A DNA stretch of 49,459 nucleotides from Muribaculaceae bacterium Zag1 (GTDB taxonomy: Bacteria > Bacteroidota > Bacteroidia > Bacteroidales > Muribaculaceae), in NCBI GenBank assembly GCA_002633115.1, contig NWBJ01000085.1:1-49459 (forward strand). The letters run 5' to 3'. The notes under the pieces were generated by a model. It was given only the letters and a program-made list of their open reading frames with translations, did not search any database and was not told the origin of the DNA. Made by a program: the position numbers and the translations under genes. This document shows positions 8,865 through 16,933 of the stretch, piece by piece (the stretch's first letter is position 1; each line of letters begins with the position of its first letter).

Positions 8865-9340
8865 AGATAATTGCTGCTATAACTAAGGATAGGGCGCTTG
8901 GGCGCGGCGGGGATATGCTGTACCATATCTCTGAGGATTTGAAGCGGTTTAAGGCGCTGACGATGGGGCACCCCATTGTGATGGGGCGCAAGACGTTTGA
9001 GTCTTTTCCCAAGGGGCCGCTGCCGGGGCGGCGCAATCTGGTGATTACTCGCAATGCGGGGTATCAGCGCGAGGGAATTGAGGTGTACCCATCTCTTGAG
9101 GCTGCCTTGGCAGCTTGCGGCGAGGCCGAGCCATACATCATCGGCGGTGGCGAAATCTACGCCCAGGCCCTCCCCCTGGCCTCTGAACTCGACATCACCG
9201 AGATCGACGCCCTCGCCCCCGATGCCGACACCTTTTTCCCCGAAATCTCTCCCTCCTCCTGGCTCCCAACCTCCGCCTCCCCTTGGCTCTCTACCCCCTC
9301 CGGCCTCCGCTACCGCTTCCTCACCTACACCAAAATTTAG
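8861..9340 (+). CDS. folA: Dihydrofolate reductase
   Basis: This 159-aa enzyme reduces dihydrofolate to tetrahydrofolate with NADPH. Recognisable pieces are the N-terminal [13 protein letters not shown], the catalytic acid (Asp26 in ISEDLKRF), [11 protein letters not shown], the NADPH-binding [10 protein letters not shown], and [12 protein letters not shown]. The active-site Trp common in other DHFRs is Tyr21 here. The last 30 codons are unusually rich in Ser/Pro and C, and the stop codon abuts a fragment identical to the porin gene 3' end (9339-9357). It is coupled to thyA by a 4-nt overlap. Confidence 0.95.
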   Translation: MKIIAAITKDRALGRGGDMLYHISEDLKRFKALTMGHPIVMGRKTFESFPKGPLPGRRNLVITRNAGYQREGIEVYPSLEAALAACGEAEPYIIGGGEIYAQALPLASELDITEIDALAPDADTFFPEISPSSWLPTSASPWLSTPSGLRYRFLTYTKI

Positions 9341-9357
9341 AATACGATTTGGAGGCG
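9339..9357. repeat. 19-bp direct repeat, left copy (porin 3'-end fragment)
   Basis: The 19 bases from 9339 are identical to 10878-10896, the last codons of the porin gene. On the minus strand this copy would also encode ...QIVF-stop. The two copies bracket the ATPase gene with its own promoter and terminator-like hairpin. Confidence 0.8.
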
Positions 9358-9390
9358 TGAAAAATTGTTCCGAGTACGGTACAAAATTGT

Positions 9391-9445
9391 AAATTGTTCC
9401 GACAAAAATCTTTTTCGGTATTTTGTTCTTTTGTCGGAACAATTT
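9391..9445 (-). terminator. 17-bp inverted repeat downstream of the ATPase gene
   Basis: AAATTGTTCCGACAAAA at 9391-9407 is perfectly complementary to 9429-9445 around a 21-nt T-rich loop. A further partial copy (AAAATTGTTCCG) lies at 9361-9372. It sits 10 bp past the ATPase stop codon and could end its transcript. It may equally be the end of a mobile cassette. Confidence 0.6.
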
Positions 9446-9454
9446 GTTTTCGGG

Positions 9455-10777
9455 TTATACCTGGGGTAGCAGGGCTCTTAGCCAGTCGGCGAGGTAGAGG
9501 GGGATGTTGAGGAGGTTGCCGGTGTGGTCGAGGTTTTTCATCGAAAAGCGAATGCGAAGGTCGGGATGATAGCGGCAATCAAATTCGGCAAAGCTCTTGC
9601 CGCTGATGCGTGTGTCAGCCTTAACCTCTATGGGTAGGAGCTTTAGACCATCCCCTACGAGAAAATCCACTTCAGCCTTGTTGCCTGAGAGAGTCCAATA
9701 ATTGGGCTTGTCGTAGCCATTGGCCAGCAATGACGACAGTACTGAGTTTTCTGCCAAGGCGCCCTTAAATTCTATAAACAATTCATTGGGAGAAAGCAGC
9801 ATTTCGGCTGGTAACCGCGACAAGCGCCTCAGCAAGCCTACATCCAACATATAGACCTTAAAGCTGGTAGTGTCTTCGTAAAACGACAATGGTATGGCTG
9901 GTTTTTCTGAAACAGCAATCTTATATATCATGCCAGCCGTAACGAGCCACTCCAATGCCAATTCATATTCGCGCGCGCGAGCTCCTTCGCGCACTACACG
10001 GAATATGAATTTCTTGTTCTCTCGGGATAATTGAGAGGGAATGGATTTCCAAATCTCTTGTATCCTGATCACATCCCTTGGTTCAACATGCTTGCTGAAA
10101 TCAGTGCTATATGATAGAAGCATCTCATCCAGTCGTGCATCGATGATGTCAGAGCCTTCGCCCTCGAGCATCGCACGAGTCACATACGGGAGGCCTCCGC
10201 AGATTTGATATCTCACGTAATGCTCACGCATCTGGTTGCAAAAGATTTCGGGTAAGGCTTCTATTTTACCTATACTATCGGCATATTGGCTCAGGGTTGG
10301 ATCAGCTGCTCTCAGGTACTCTTTAAATGTGACAGGATGCATGTTGAGCATATTCACTTTTCCCACCGGGAAAGACAATCCCTTATGGTTTATAGCTACG
10401 CCAAGTAGCGAACCGGCTGCGATGACATGATACTCGGGAGCGTCTTCTTCAAAATATTTAAGAGCAGCCAGGGCCTGAGGGCATTCCTGAATCTCATCAA
10501 AGAATATCAGGGTTTCTCCAGGATTACATGGGACTTTTGCCAGCAGCGGTAACTGTTGGAGTATGCGCGACACATCTTTGGTTGAGGCAAACAATTGGCG
10601 TGCCTCTTCGTTTTTGTCAAAATTTATCTCGGCCACATATTGATAATGAGCCTCGCCGAAATCACGAATGCTCGTGGTTTTGCCAATCTGCCTTGCTCCT
10701 TGCAATATCAAGGGCTTTCTATCCTCCTGGCCTTTCCAAGAGGCGAGCTTTTGTAATATGTCTCTCTTTATTTTCAT
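9455..10777 (-). CDS. AAA+ ATPase with DUF4143-type C-terminal domain
   Basis: This 440-aa protein belongs to the large AAA-14/DUF4143 group of bacterial ATPases of unknown role. The Walker A is GARQIGKT at residues 27-34 and the Walker B is TLIFFDEIQ with Asp94-Glu95. AAGSLLG (sensor region) and KVNMLNMHPVTFKEYL are typical. The C-terminal third contains VDFLVGDGLKLLPIEVKA, a PD-(D/E)xK-like stretch seen in DUF4143, though nuclease activity is not established. It has its own consensus promoter and begins its transcript inside a 56-bp palindrome. The unit is bracketed by 19-bp direct repeats, suggesting acquisition as a cassette. Confidence 0.88.
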   Translation of the reverse strand: MKIKRDILQKLASWKGQEDRKPLILQGARQIGKTTSIRDFGEAHYQYVAEINFDKNEEARQLFASTKDVSRILQQLPLLAKVPCNPGETLIFFDEIQECPQALAALKYFEEDAPEYHVIAAGSLLGVAINHKGLSFPVGKVNMLNMHPVTFKEYLRAADPTLSQYADSIGKIEALPEIFCNQMREHYVRYQICGGLPYVTRAMLEGEGSDIIDARLDEMLLSYSTDFSKHVEPRDVIRIQEIWKSIPSQLSRENKKFIFRVVREGARAREYELALEWLVTAGMIYKIAVSEKPAIPLSFYEDTTSFKVYMLDVGLLRRLSRLPAEMLLSPNELFIEFKGALAENSVLSSLLANGYDKPNYWTLSGNKAEVDFLVGDGLKLLPIEVKADTRISGKSFAEFDCRYHPDLRIRFSMKNLDHTGNLLNIPLYLADWLRALLPQV

Positions 10778-10784
10778 ATAAAAT

Positions 10785-10840
10785 CACCATCTATCCAATA
10801 AAAATGTGAGAATTCTCACATTTTTATTGGATAGATGGTG
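10785..10840. repeat. 56-bp perfect palindrome in the ATPase gene's 5' untranslated region
   Basis: Bases 10785-10812 and 10813-10840 are exact reverse complements with no loop, centred on GAGAATTCTC. The palindrome begins right after the -7 promoter box and ends 7 bp before the start codon. It would therefore be an operator in DNA or, once transcribed, a long hairpin covering the ribosome-binding region. Confidence 0.92.
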
Positions 10841-10872
10841 CAAAGATAAGAAAATCCTGTGGATTTTCCAAA
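10841..10872 (-). promoter_or_regulatory. Consensus promoter of the ATPase gene
   Basis: On the minus strand TTTG (10872-10869), 20 nt, and TATCTTTG (10848-10841) form a perfect Bacteroidetes promoter reading toward the ATPase gene. Confidence 0.75.
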
Positions 10873-10875
10873 TCC

Positions 10876-12060
10876 TCAGAATACGATTTGGAGGCGGGTC
10901 TGGAAGATGTTGATGGTTGTTGTGGGGAGGGAGGTTGCGCCCCAGCGGTGGGCGTAGACGTAGTTGAGGCGCAGTAGGATGTATTTGTTGACGTAGTAGG
11001 TGGCGGTGGCCGAAATGGTGTTGACGCGGCCGCCGTAGACGCCCGTGACGATTGAGCCATCCTCGCCCAATTGCTGCGCATGGCGGTCGTTGAGGCATGT
11101 GTAGTTGTACATGCCAGTGATTTCGAGCGAGCCAGCTGCTGGCGCAGCTATGCCGCCATCGGCCCAGGCATAGCGGTAATGGTCGCCGCGCACCAAGCCG
11201 CGCACCTGCACGTAGCCTCCCTGGCCAGTGAAATTGTGCATGTTCTCCTTCATATTCACGCGGTTGTAGAAATACTGCGCCTCGATGGCCACCGGGCCGC
11301 GAGCCAAGAGGAGCTCTGGGGTGAATTTCCACATATAGCGGGTATGGGTCAGTTCGGCCTCAGCCGCTACCACCTTTACCACGCGAGTGGGGAAAATGCC
11401 AGCCATCGTGAAGCCAGCCTGAGGCATTTCGTCGTCATGGCTCTGAGGGGTGGTGAAGGCTCCAGAGATGCCAAGCTGGAAGAAGGTGCCATCGTCAGTG
11501 ATCACTGGGCGCCATACCTGGCGAGTGATGAAGCCGTAGCCCTCGCGGTCGAGTTCGTCGGGGGTCTTTTTGATTGAGTTGGGTTCGCCGTGGGCTGAGA
11601 ATGTAGCCAGATACCTCGGGGCGTTGTACTCGCCCATGATGCCGAGTTGGCGCGAGGCGTTGAAGACGGTGTTGCTGAGCGGCTCGTCAAAACTGGCTTT
11701 CATGGATGAACTCGTTGCCGACTGCAATCCGTATTGGTGCACAAAGTTGCCTATCCTCAGGAAATATCGGGGATTGGGATTATACTGGATATAGATATCC
11801 TTGAGGCCGAGCTTTTGCATGGCATAGCCGATATCGATCTTGGCGTTCCATCGGCCATAGACGGCCTTTACGCCCATGCGCACATCAGGGACAGCCACGC
11901 CATTGTCAAACATTTCGTGGCCCTGCCCGGCATACAGGGCGCCATCGATGAAGATGCGCCCGGTGGGCGTCACCTTGATTTGCGGCTCATCGCTCTGTGC
12001 CACAGCAGCGCACGCGACAGCCATCGCCAATATCAGTAGAGAGATGCGTCTATTCAACAT
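10876..12060 (-). CDS. OprP-like outer-membrane porin
   Basis: This 394-aa protein has a signal peptide (cleavage probably after AAVAQ) and alternating aromatic/polar strands typical of a 16-18 strand porin of the phosphate-selective porin O/P group. It ends with a C-terminal Phe (LQIVF), the recognition signal for outer-membrane barrel assembly. Blocks such as LKDIYIQYNPNPRYFLRIGN and RQLGIMGEY resemble this family. Substrate specificity cannot be told. Its 3' end is the source, or the sibling, of the 19-bp repeat downstream of folA. Confidence 0.75.
   Translation of the reverse strand: MLNRRISLLILAMAVACAAVAQSDEPQIKVTPTGRIFIDGALYAGQGHEMFDNGVAVPDVRMGVKAVYGRWNAKIDIGYAMQKLGLKDIYIQYNPNPRYFLRIGNFVHQYGLQSATSSSMKASFDEPLSNTVFNASRQLGIMGEYNAPRYLATFSAHGEPNSIKKTPDELDREGYGFITRQVWRPVITDDGTFFQLGISGAFTTPQSHDDEMPQAGFTMAGIFPTRVVKVVAAEAELTHTRYMWKFTPELLLARGPVAIEAQYFYNRVNMKENMHNFTGQGGYVQVRGLVRGDHYRYAWADGGIAAPAAGSLEITGMYNYTCLNDRHAQQLGEDGSIVTGVYGGRVNTISATATYYVNKYILLRLNYVYAHRWGATSLPTTTINIFQTRLQIVF
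10878..10896. repeat. 19-bp direct repeat, right copy (true porin 3' end)
   Basis: Identical to 9339-9357. Here it encodes the last codons of the intact porin gene. Confidence 0.8.
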
Positions 12061-12112
12061 AGCTTGAAATGGTTATTATACACGTCTATATAATAAAACC
12101 CACCTCACCCTT

Positions 12113-12144
12113 TTTGGTTCATTCAGGAAAAAGTCGTATATTTG
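12113..12144 (+). promoter_or_regulatory. Consensus promoter with no evident gene
   Basis: TTTG (12113-12116), a 20-nt spacer and TATATTTG (12137-12144) match the promoter consensus exactly. Reading rightward, no convincing open frame follows before the antisense transposase. The stretch 12145-12393 holds REP-like hairpins only. It may drive a small RNA or be left over from a disrupted gene. Confidence 0.45.
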
Positions 12145-12288
12145 TATTGCGTGATCAAGCGTTCGAGATAGAGGTTCCCTAAGAGACGCATCGCCTCGGG
12201 GAGTATATTAATTTGAGAATAGGCATAGAGCCATATAAATATGGAGCCTCTGCTGATGGAGACTCGGATGGTGATGCGTATCATCGGA

Positions 12289-12385
12289 GTGCCCAAAGGG
12301 CACGTGCTAGGCGTAACCCCGCACGACCAGAGGGAGTGCGGGGTTAGAGGCGACGGCACCCACCCACAGAGCCCCCAAAGGGGGC
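12289..12385. repeat. REP-like hairpin cluster next to the transposase
   Basis: Three GC-rich hairpins follow one another: GTGCCC-aaa-GGGCAC at 12289-12303, AACCCCGCAC/GTGCGGGGTT at 12315-12345, and GCCCCC-aaa-GGGGGC at 12371-12385. They lie just past the stop of the Y1 transposase. Such hairpins are the substrates of REP-associated (RAYT) or IS200-type transposases. Confidence 0.65.
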
Positions 12386-12393
12386 GAGCTAGA

Positions 12394-12864
12394 CTACATA
12401 TTCCTATCGAGATATGTCTGGTCGTCGATGCCGTTCTCGCTGAGCCATCTCAGCAGCTCGCACCGGGTGTCCTCGTGCTTGTGATGCTCCGACTGATTCT
12501 TTATATAGGCTTCCACCTTGGGGATATCCCAGTGGCTCACAGTGAAAGCAGCGTATCCCTTGTTCCATCCCTTGAACAAGGGGAAGTTGGGATGCCCTAA
12601 GAAGGCTCCGCTGCTCACGGCCTTCACCTCTTGCGCCACCCAAGCGACAGTCAGCGTCGCTGGGACATCGACCAGCAGATGCACATGGTCGAGGTGCATG
12701 TTCACTTCGCGCAGAAACAGCTTGTAGCTCTGGCAGAGCGTGTTGAGGTATTTCTGCATCTCGATCTTATAGGTCTCGGGGATAGATGGCTCACTGCAGT
12801 AGGTGTGGCGAATAAAGTGAAATGGCGTAAATGAGAGAGGAAATTTATAAGCAAGTGCAAACAA
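12394..12864 (-). CDS. IS200/RAYT-type Y1 (HUH) transposase
   Basis: This 156-aa protein is a single-strand DNA transposase of the IS200/IS605 or REP-associated type. The metal-binding HUH motif is His60-Val-His62 (LDHVHLLV). The nucleophile is Tyr120 in YIKNQSEHH, and the FKGWNKGYAAFTVS block is characteristic. The first 18 residues are only loosely like the family N-terminus, so the start is uncertain. The adjacent 12289-12385 hairpins favour a domesticated RAYT or a full IS200-like element. It lies on the chromosomal side of the ICE left end. Confidence 0.85.
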   Translation of the reverse strand: MFALAYKFPLSFTPFHFIRHTYCSEPSIPETYKIEMQKYLNTLCQSYKLFLREVNMHLDHVHLLVDVPATLTVAWVAQEVKAVSSGAFLGHPNFPLFKGWNKGYAAFTVSHWDIPKVEAYIKNQSEHHKHEDTRCELLRWLSENGIDDQTYLDRNM

Positions 12865-12989
12865 AAGCCTTTATTTATAAGGCATTGCATAGAAGCGATT
12901 TTGATTTGTTTTTGGTGGGGTATAGGTTATTTTTTTGTTATTTCTGCTATTTATGTTACTTTTTTGTTAGTCGTTATGAGCTATTTTTT

Positions 12990-12999
12990 GTACCTTTGC
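12990..12999 (+). other. Candidate ICE left attachment core, overlapping the integrase promoter
   Basis: GTACCTTTGC matches GTANNTTTGC, the core recognised by IntDOT-type recombinases of Bacteroides conjugative transposons. It lies 26 bp before the first integrase gene. The same bases contain a TACCTTTG promoter box (12991-12998). Its partner at the right end could not be fixed: similar strings occur at 43366-43375 and 44562-44571, and the true end may lie beyond the window. Confidence 0.4.
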
Positions 13000-13024
13000 A
13001 TACGAAATAAAGCATTGGCAGAGA

Positions 13025-14155
13025 ATGGCAAGAACAAAAAAATCAGAATCGGTACCTGTCCGCATCCGCTTCAAGCAGCTTAAGGACGGCAACCAATCCA
13101 TATATCTGGATATCTATACCGACCGCAAACGCAGATATGAGTTTCTTAAACTCTTCCTTGTCCCTGAAATATCACAGGAGGCAAAGGAGAGGAATGCCAA
13201 CACGCTCAAGGCTGCCAATGCCATCAAGGCACAGCGTATTCTTGACATCACCAACAAGAAGCCGGCGACAATCCTTTCGGACAAAGCCCGGACACCGCTG
13301 ATAGAATGGCTCGATGAATACGCTGAGTCCGGAGAGAAAAAAGGGCGCAGAGCCCTTGTCGATCATGTACACGCAGTATCAGTGTGCCTGAAGGCTTATA
13401 ATCCGCGGATAAGATTGTATGAGGTCGATAAGGACTTTCTTCAGGGATTTATAGAATATCTCGGCACCCGGATGACGAGATTGACAAAAAAGCCGCTGGC
13501 AAAGAAAACCATATCCGGTTACTGCGGATATATACGGGCGGCCCTCAACTATGCCGTGGATCTGGAAATTCTTGGCGACAATCCTTTATTGTCATTCGAC
13601 TGGGCTTCCATACAGGGGGAACGCAAAAAACGCGAGTATCTGACCATTGAAGAGGTGCAGACGCTTATTGACACTCCATGTAGGAGTCCAAGGGTGAAGA
13701 CGGCGTTTCTTTTTTCTTGTTTTTGCGGGCTACGTTACAGTGATGTCAAAGGACTGCGTTGGAAAGACGTAATCGAGGAAAACGGCAAGACTCATTTGGA
13801 ATTGCGTCAGCAAAAGACGGGGAAGGTAATCTACCTGCCTTTGAGCCTACAGGCGCAGAAGTTCATGCCGGGAGAGAAAGGCAATCCTGACGATGCCGTC
13901 TTTGATGTCCCCACGCTGAGCGATTGCGACCATGTGCTGAAAACGTGGACTTCCAAGGCCGGCATTACCAAACGGGTGTCCTATCACGTGAGCCGTCACG
14001 CCTTTGCGACGATGACGCTGACAATGGGCGCAGACCTCTATACCACCAGCCAGTTGCTCGGACACTCGGATGTGGAAACGACCCAGGTTTACGCAAAAAT
14101 CGTGGACAAAAAGAAGGTGGATGCAGTTTATTTGATTGACAGACTATTTGATTAA
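13025..14155 (+). CDS. Tyrosine recombinase (ICE integrase 1)
   Basis: This 376-aa integrase would cut and rejoin DNA at the attachment sites. The catalytic set is complete: Arg237 (CGLRYSD), His321-x-x-Arg324 (HVSRH), His347 (LLGHSD) and Tyr356 (QVYAK). Residues 10-60 form an arm-binding domain and about 90-185 the core-binding SAM-like domain. It is followed after 5 bp by a paralogous integrase, a tandem arrangement common at one end of Bacteroides mobile elements. Its promoter overlaps the candidate attachment core, so excision could remove or change its expression. Confidence 0.93.
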   Translation: MARTKKSESVPVRIRFKQLKDGNQSIYLDIYTDRKRRYEFLKLFLVPEISQEAKERNANTLKAANAIKAQRILDITNKKPATILSDKARTPLIEWLDEYAESGEKKGRRALVDHVHAVSVCLKAYNPRIRLYEVDKDFLQGFIEYLGTRMTRLTKKPLAKKTISGYCGYIRAALNYAVDLEILGDNPLLSFDWASIQGERKKREYLTIEEVQTLIDTPCRSPRVKTAFLFSCFCGLRYSDVKGLRWKDVIEENGKTHLELRQQKTGKVIYLPLSLQAQKFMPGEKGNPDDAVFDVPTLSDCDHVLKTWTSKAGITKRVSYHVSRHAFATMTLTMGADLYTTSQLLGHSDVETTQVYAKIVDKKKVDAVYLIDRLFD

Positions 14156-14160
14156 GAGAT

Positions 14161-15306
14161 ATGGGCAGACAGAAGAAGCAGGTAGTAATGAAGGAGCCGA
14201 TAAGGCTCCGGGAGCAGGTGCTGAAAAACGGCAACCGTTCGTTATATCTGGATATATACCACAACGGCAAGCGGACTTACAAGTTCCTCAAGCTGTACCT
14301 CGTTCCAGAGACCGACACACCGTCGAAAATCATGAATGCCAACACGCTGGCACAGGCGAACGCCATCAAGGAGGAAATGATACTTGACCTTACCAACCGT
14401 ATCGCGGGCATAAAGGACAAATCACACAAGGCCCGGATGCCGTTCTGCGCATGGATGGGCATCTATGCCAAGAATGCGAAGAAAAGCTGTGCGCAATCAT
14501 CAAAAGCGTGGATAGACAGGACGGTCAAAGAGATCACGGATTATGATTCAGAGACTACACTTGCCGATGTGGACAAGGAATACCTTACGAGGTTTATGGA
14601 ATACCTTGTCAGCCGTTCCGCACATAATACAGACCGGAAGAAAATGACAAAAAGCACCGTATTCCTGTATTTATGCTATGTCAGAGCCGCTCTTAACTAT
14701 GCGGTGCGTGAAAGCGTGATACCCAAAAGCCCGTTCAAGGGAATAACCAGAGCCTCGCTGTCCATCAAGGAGCACAAGCGCGAGTATCTGACCGTAGAGG
14801 AAATAAAACGGCTTATCGCTGCTCCCTGCTACCGTGAGGACATCAAGGGTGCGTTCCTGTTCTCCTGTTTCAGCGGGCTGCGCATCTATGACATCATGAA
14901 TCTCCGTTGGAAAGACATTGTGAGAACCGCTACCCACTGGCAGGTTGAGATAATCCAGTATAAAACCGGTGTCGAGCTGTTCCTGCCGCTGAACATGAAC
15001 GCCCGGAAATGGCTGCCGGAAAAGCCGGAGGACGCCACGGCGGAGGACAGGGTGTTTCCCCGGCTGACAAGGAACTACGGGCAGAGCCTCGGAACATGGA
15101 TGGAGAATGCCGGAATCACGAAAGACATCACTTTTCACGCGGCGAGGCACAGCTTCGCAACGCTCTGTCTTACAGCGGGTATAGACATTTACACCACCAG
15201 TCAGTTGCTCGGACATACCACTATCCGGCACACCCAGCGTTACGCCCGGATCATCAATACGAAGAAAGACGAAGCCGTCTCGTTGTTTGACGGTGTATTT
15301 GAATGA
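14161..15306 (+). CDS. Tyrosine recombinase (ICE integrase 2)
   Basis: This 381-aa protein is clearly paralogous to the preceding integrase; LKNGNRSLYLDIY here matches LKDGNQSIYLDIY there. Catalytic residues are Arg241 (SGLRIYD), His326-x-x-Arg329 (HAARH), His352 (LLGHTT) and Tyr361 (QRYAR). The gene starts 5 bp after integrase 1 ends, so the pair is one transcript. Paired recombinases may act together or one may handle excision; this cannot be told from sequence. Confidence 0.92.
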   Translation: MGRQKKQVVMKEPIRLREQVLKNGNRSLYLDIYHNGKRTYKFLKLYLVPETDTPSKIMNANTLAQANAIKEEMILDLTNRIAGIKDKSHKARMPFCAWMGIYAKNAKKSCAQSSKAWIDRTVKEITDYDSETTLADVDKEYLTRFMEYLVSRSAHNTDRKKMTKSTVFLYLCYVRAALNYAVRESVIPKSPFKGITRASLSIKEHKREYLTVEEIKRLIAAPCYREDIKGAFLFSCFSGLRIYDIMNLRWKDIVRTATHWQVEIIQYKTGVELFLPLNMNARKWLPEKPEDATAEDRVFPRLTRNYGQSLGTWMENAGITKDITFHAARHSFATLCLTAGIDIYTTSQLLGHTTIRHTQRYARIINTKKDEAVSLFDGVFE

Positions 15307-15328
15307 TTAATTAAGTCAGTTGGTCAGA

Positions 15329-15409
15329 GGGTGTATATATTTAGAGTGACTAACCAAAATTTTGCAGGCGGGCTATCAAGGTCAGTCAGTCAAGGGGTGT
15401 ATATATTTA
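15329..15409 (+). repeat. 15-bp direct repeat in the space after the integrases
   Basis: GGGTGTATATATTTA occurs at 15329-15343 and 15395-15409, each preceded by GTCAG-type bases. The 300-bp stretch 15307-15606 has no convincing gene. These repeats could bind an excision or regulatory protein. Confidence 0.6.
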
Positions 15410-15606
15410 TACCGACCAACCTGTTCGTTCTCCTATTGCAGATACTCCTGTCAGGACATGGCGTTGCCTGTATGTTGTTCTGTCATGCTTCACCTAACTT
15501 CCATAGATTCGATTTTCTCATGGATATAATAAGACGGTTCTTTTATACAAGAACCGATTTTGTTATATCCTTAAAACATAAATTACTCATTAACAACATC
15601 CGAAGT

Positions 15607-16420
15607 ATGGAAGTAAATCCATTCATCCGAAAACTTATTCCTTTTTTTTACAGGGAAGTTTTCACCCCGGCCCGTAAATGGTGATGCAGGACTGGACCAC
15701 CTGCGCCAACTGTTGCTGGAAGCGCACAGAGAGTATCAGGATTATGTAGCCACAGGCGTAATGACGCTACGGGTGTTCGCCCTGCAGTTTATCGACGGTC
15801 ATCATTATGCCGAAGATGAAGATGCTGCGGGCAAGAACATCCACCGCAAGGCGTTGGGTGCGATCGGCATCCTCCTGTTGGAGCGGACAGGCCTTGTAAA
15901 ACGATTCTTCACCCGGCCTTCACTGGAAGCCCCGGACATGGATGAGGTGATATTCCTTGTCTATACGGAACGTCGTGATGACGGAAAGCAAAATCCGGGA
16001 ACATCCGGAACCGCCTCCGTGAACCGGGTGCAGGAACAAAGACTCTCGTGTGCAATCCGAGCCGAGGATATGCCACTGCTTGCTGACTGCGCCAATGACG
16101 CAGGCTTCTTCCAGAAGAAAATCACAGTCCAGGAAATGAACGGCCTGATGCACGGTACACTCACCACTCCGTTGGTGGCAGTAAATCTTATGGGCATCGC
16201 CTATTTCTTTGACTGTCTGAGTGCCATGAACCTTGTCAGCCGCTGCTGGCAGACCGTCCTTGAGCGTAGCGGCTCCATCCTGCTGCAAGGGAAGAACAAG
16301 CCGCAGGCACGTTCCAATTTCTCGTCCGCGCTCAACCGTGCAAGGAGCAACGGCATCTTCAGCTACAAGAACGACATAGACATTCTGATGAAGCATATAC
16401 GTGAGAAATATGTCCGATAG
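15607..16420 (+). pseudogene. Conserved-looking ICE protein broken by a T8 frameshift
   Basis: An ATG at 15607 opens a frame (MEVNPFIRKLIPFF) that runs into a stop at 15684. The downstream frame, open to 16420, carries the long conserved-looking body (LDHLRQLLLEAHREYQDYV onward, about 240 aa). Removing one T from the eight-T run near 15642-15649 joins the two into one protein of about 267 residues. So the gene is frameshifted, slip-variable, or affected by a sequencing error. If no slippage occurs, a TTG start at 15713 could still give 235 aa. I do not recognise the family. Its position between integrases and excisionase-like genes suggests an element-maintenance role. Confidence 0.55.
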
Positions 16421-16448
16421 ACGGCCAAAATCCTGAGTGACAGTGCTA

Positions 16449-16481
16449 TTTTGAGTGATACTTTGCAAGTGTCACTCAAAA
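16449..16481. repeat. 10-bp inverted repeat upstream of the excisionase-like genes
   Basis: TTTTGAGTGA (16449-16458) and TCACTCAAAA (16472-16481) flank a 13-nt spacer containing ACTTTGC. A further GAGTGACA lies just upstream. The arrangement fits an operator over a promoter region for the downstream helix-turn-helix genes. Confidence 0.5.
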
Positions 16482-16582
16482 TATTGCTTTCAATGCCCTG
16501 TCTCATTGTTACTTTGCAGCCGAAAGCTTTCAAGACACGGGGCGACGGCTCTGAAAGTTGAATCAAAAAAAACAGAGTAACA

Positions 16583-16918
16583 ATGAATGAACAACAGATC
16601 ATTACAGATACCCAATGGGGAGAACGGTGTTCCGTCAAGCTCGACAAGTTGCTGTCGCGCGTTGATCAGCTCATCGGCATGCTTTTCCATCTGAAAGGCA
16701 CGTTCACGGTCGAGGATGCAGCCCTGTATCTCGGCATTACCACAAGCCACCTGTACAAGCTGGTGCGCAAGTATGACATCCCTCACAGCCGTCCTACCAA
16801 CGGGCGTATCTTCTTCAATAAGGAGGAACTTGACAAATGGATAAGGTCACGTATGGTCATCGAGCCGGAAACAGGTATGCCCAATGGGTCGGAGCAACCG
16901 CATGAATGCTATTATTAA
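16583..16918 (+). CDS. Helix-turn-helix (excisionase-like) DNA-binding protein 1
   Basis: This 111-aa protein has a MerR/Xis-type winged helix at about residues 40-90. The pattern FTVEDAALYLGITTSHLYKLVRK, then RPTNGRIFFNKEELDKWI, is the standard fold of the excisionase family found behind Bacteroides integrases. It likely bends DNA for excision or controls transfer genes. The N-terminal 35 residues look helical. It is followed by a second protein with the same fold. Confidence 0.85.
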   Translation: MNEQQIITDTQWGERCSVKLDKLLSRVDQLIGMLFHLKGTFTVEDAALYLGITTSHLYKLVRKYDIPHSRPTNGRIFFNKEELDKWIRSRMVIEPETGMPNGSEQPHECYY

Positions 16919-16933
16919 CAAAAAGGACAGATT

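Noticed and set aside
8861-9340. Resistance cassette (trimethoprim-resistant DHFR)
   Set aside because: It is coupled to thyA as a normal housekeeping pair in the chromosomal part, with no cassette signals.
12123-12359. 78-codon minus-strand ORF between porin and transposase
   Set aside because: It covers REP-like hairpins and the orphan promoter; its sequence shows no domain or signal and no ribosome-binding site.
15329-15409. CRISPR-like array
   Set aside because: Only two copies of a 15-bp repeat with one spacer and no cas genes.
15331-15606. Upstream part of a plus-strand ORF after integrase 2
   Set aside because: The frame is open by chance across the 15-bp direct repeats; only the part from the ATG at 15607 resembles protein that continues downstream.
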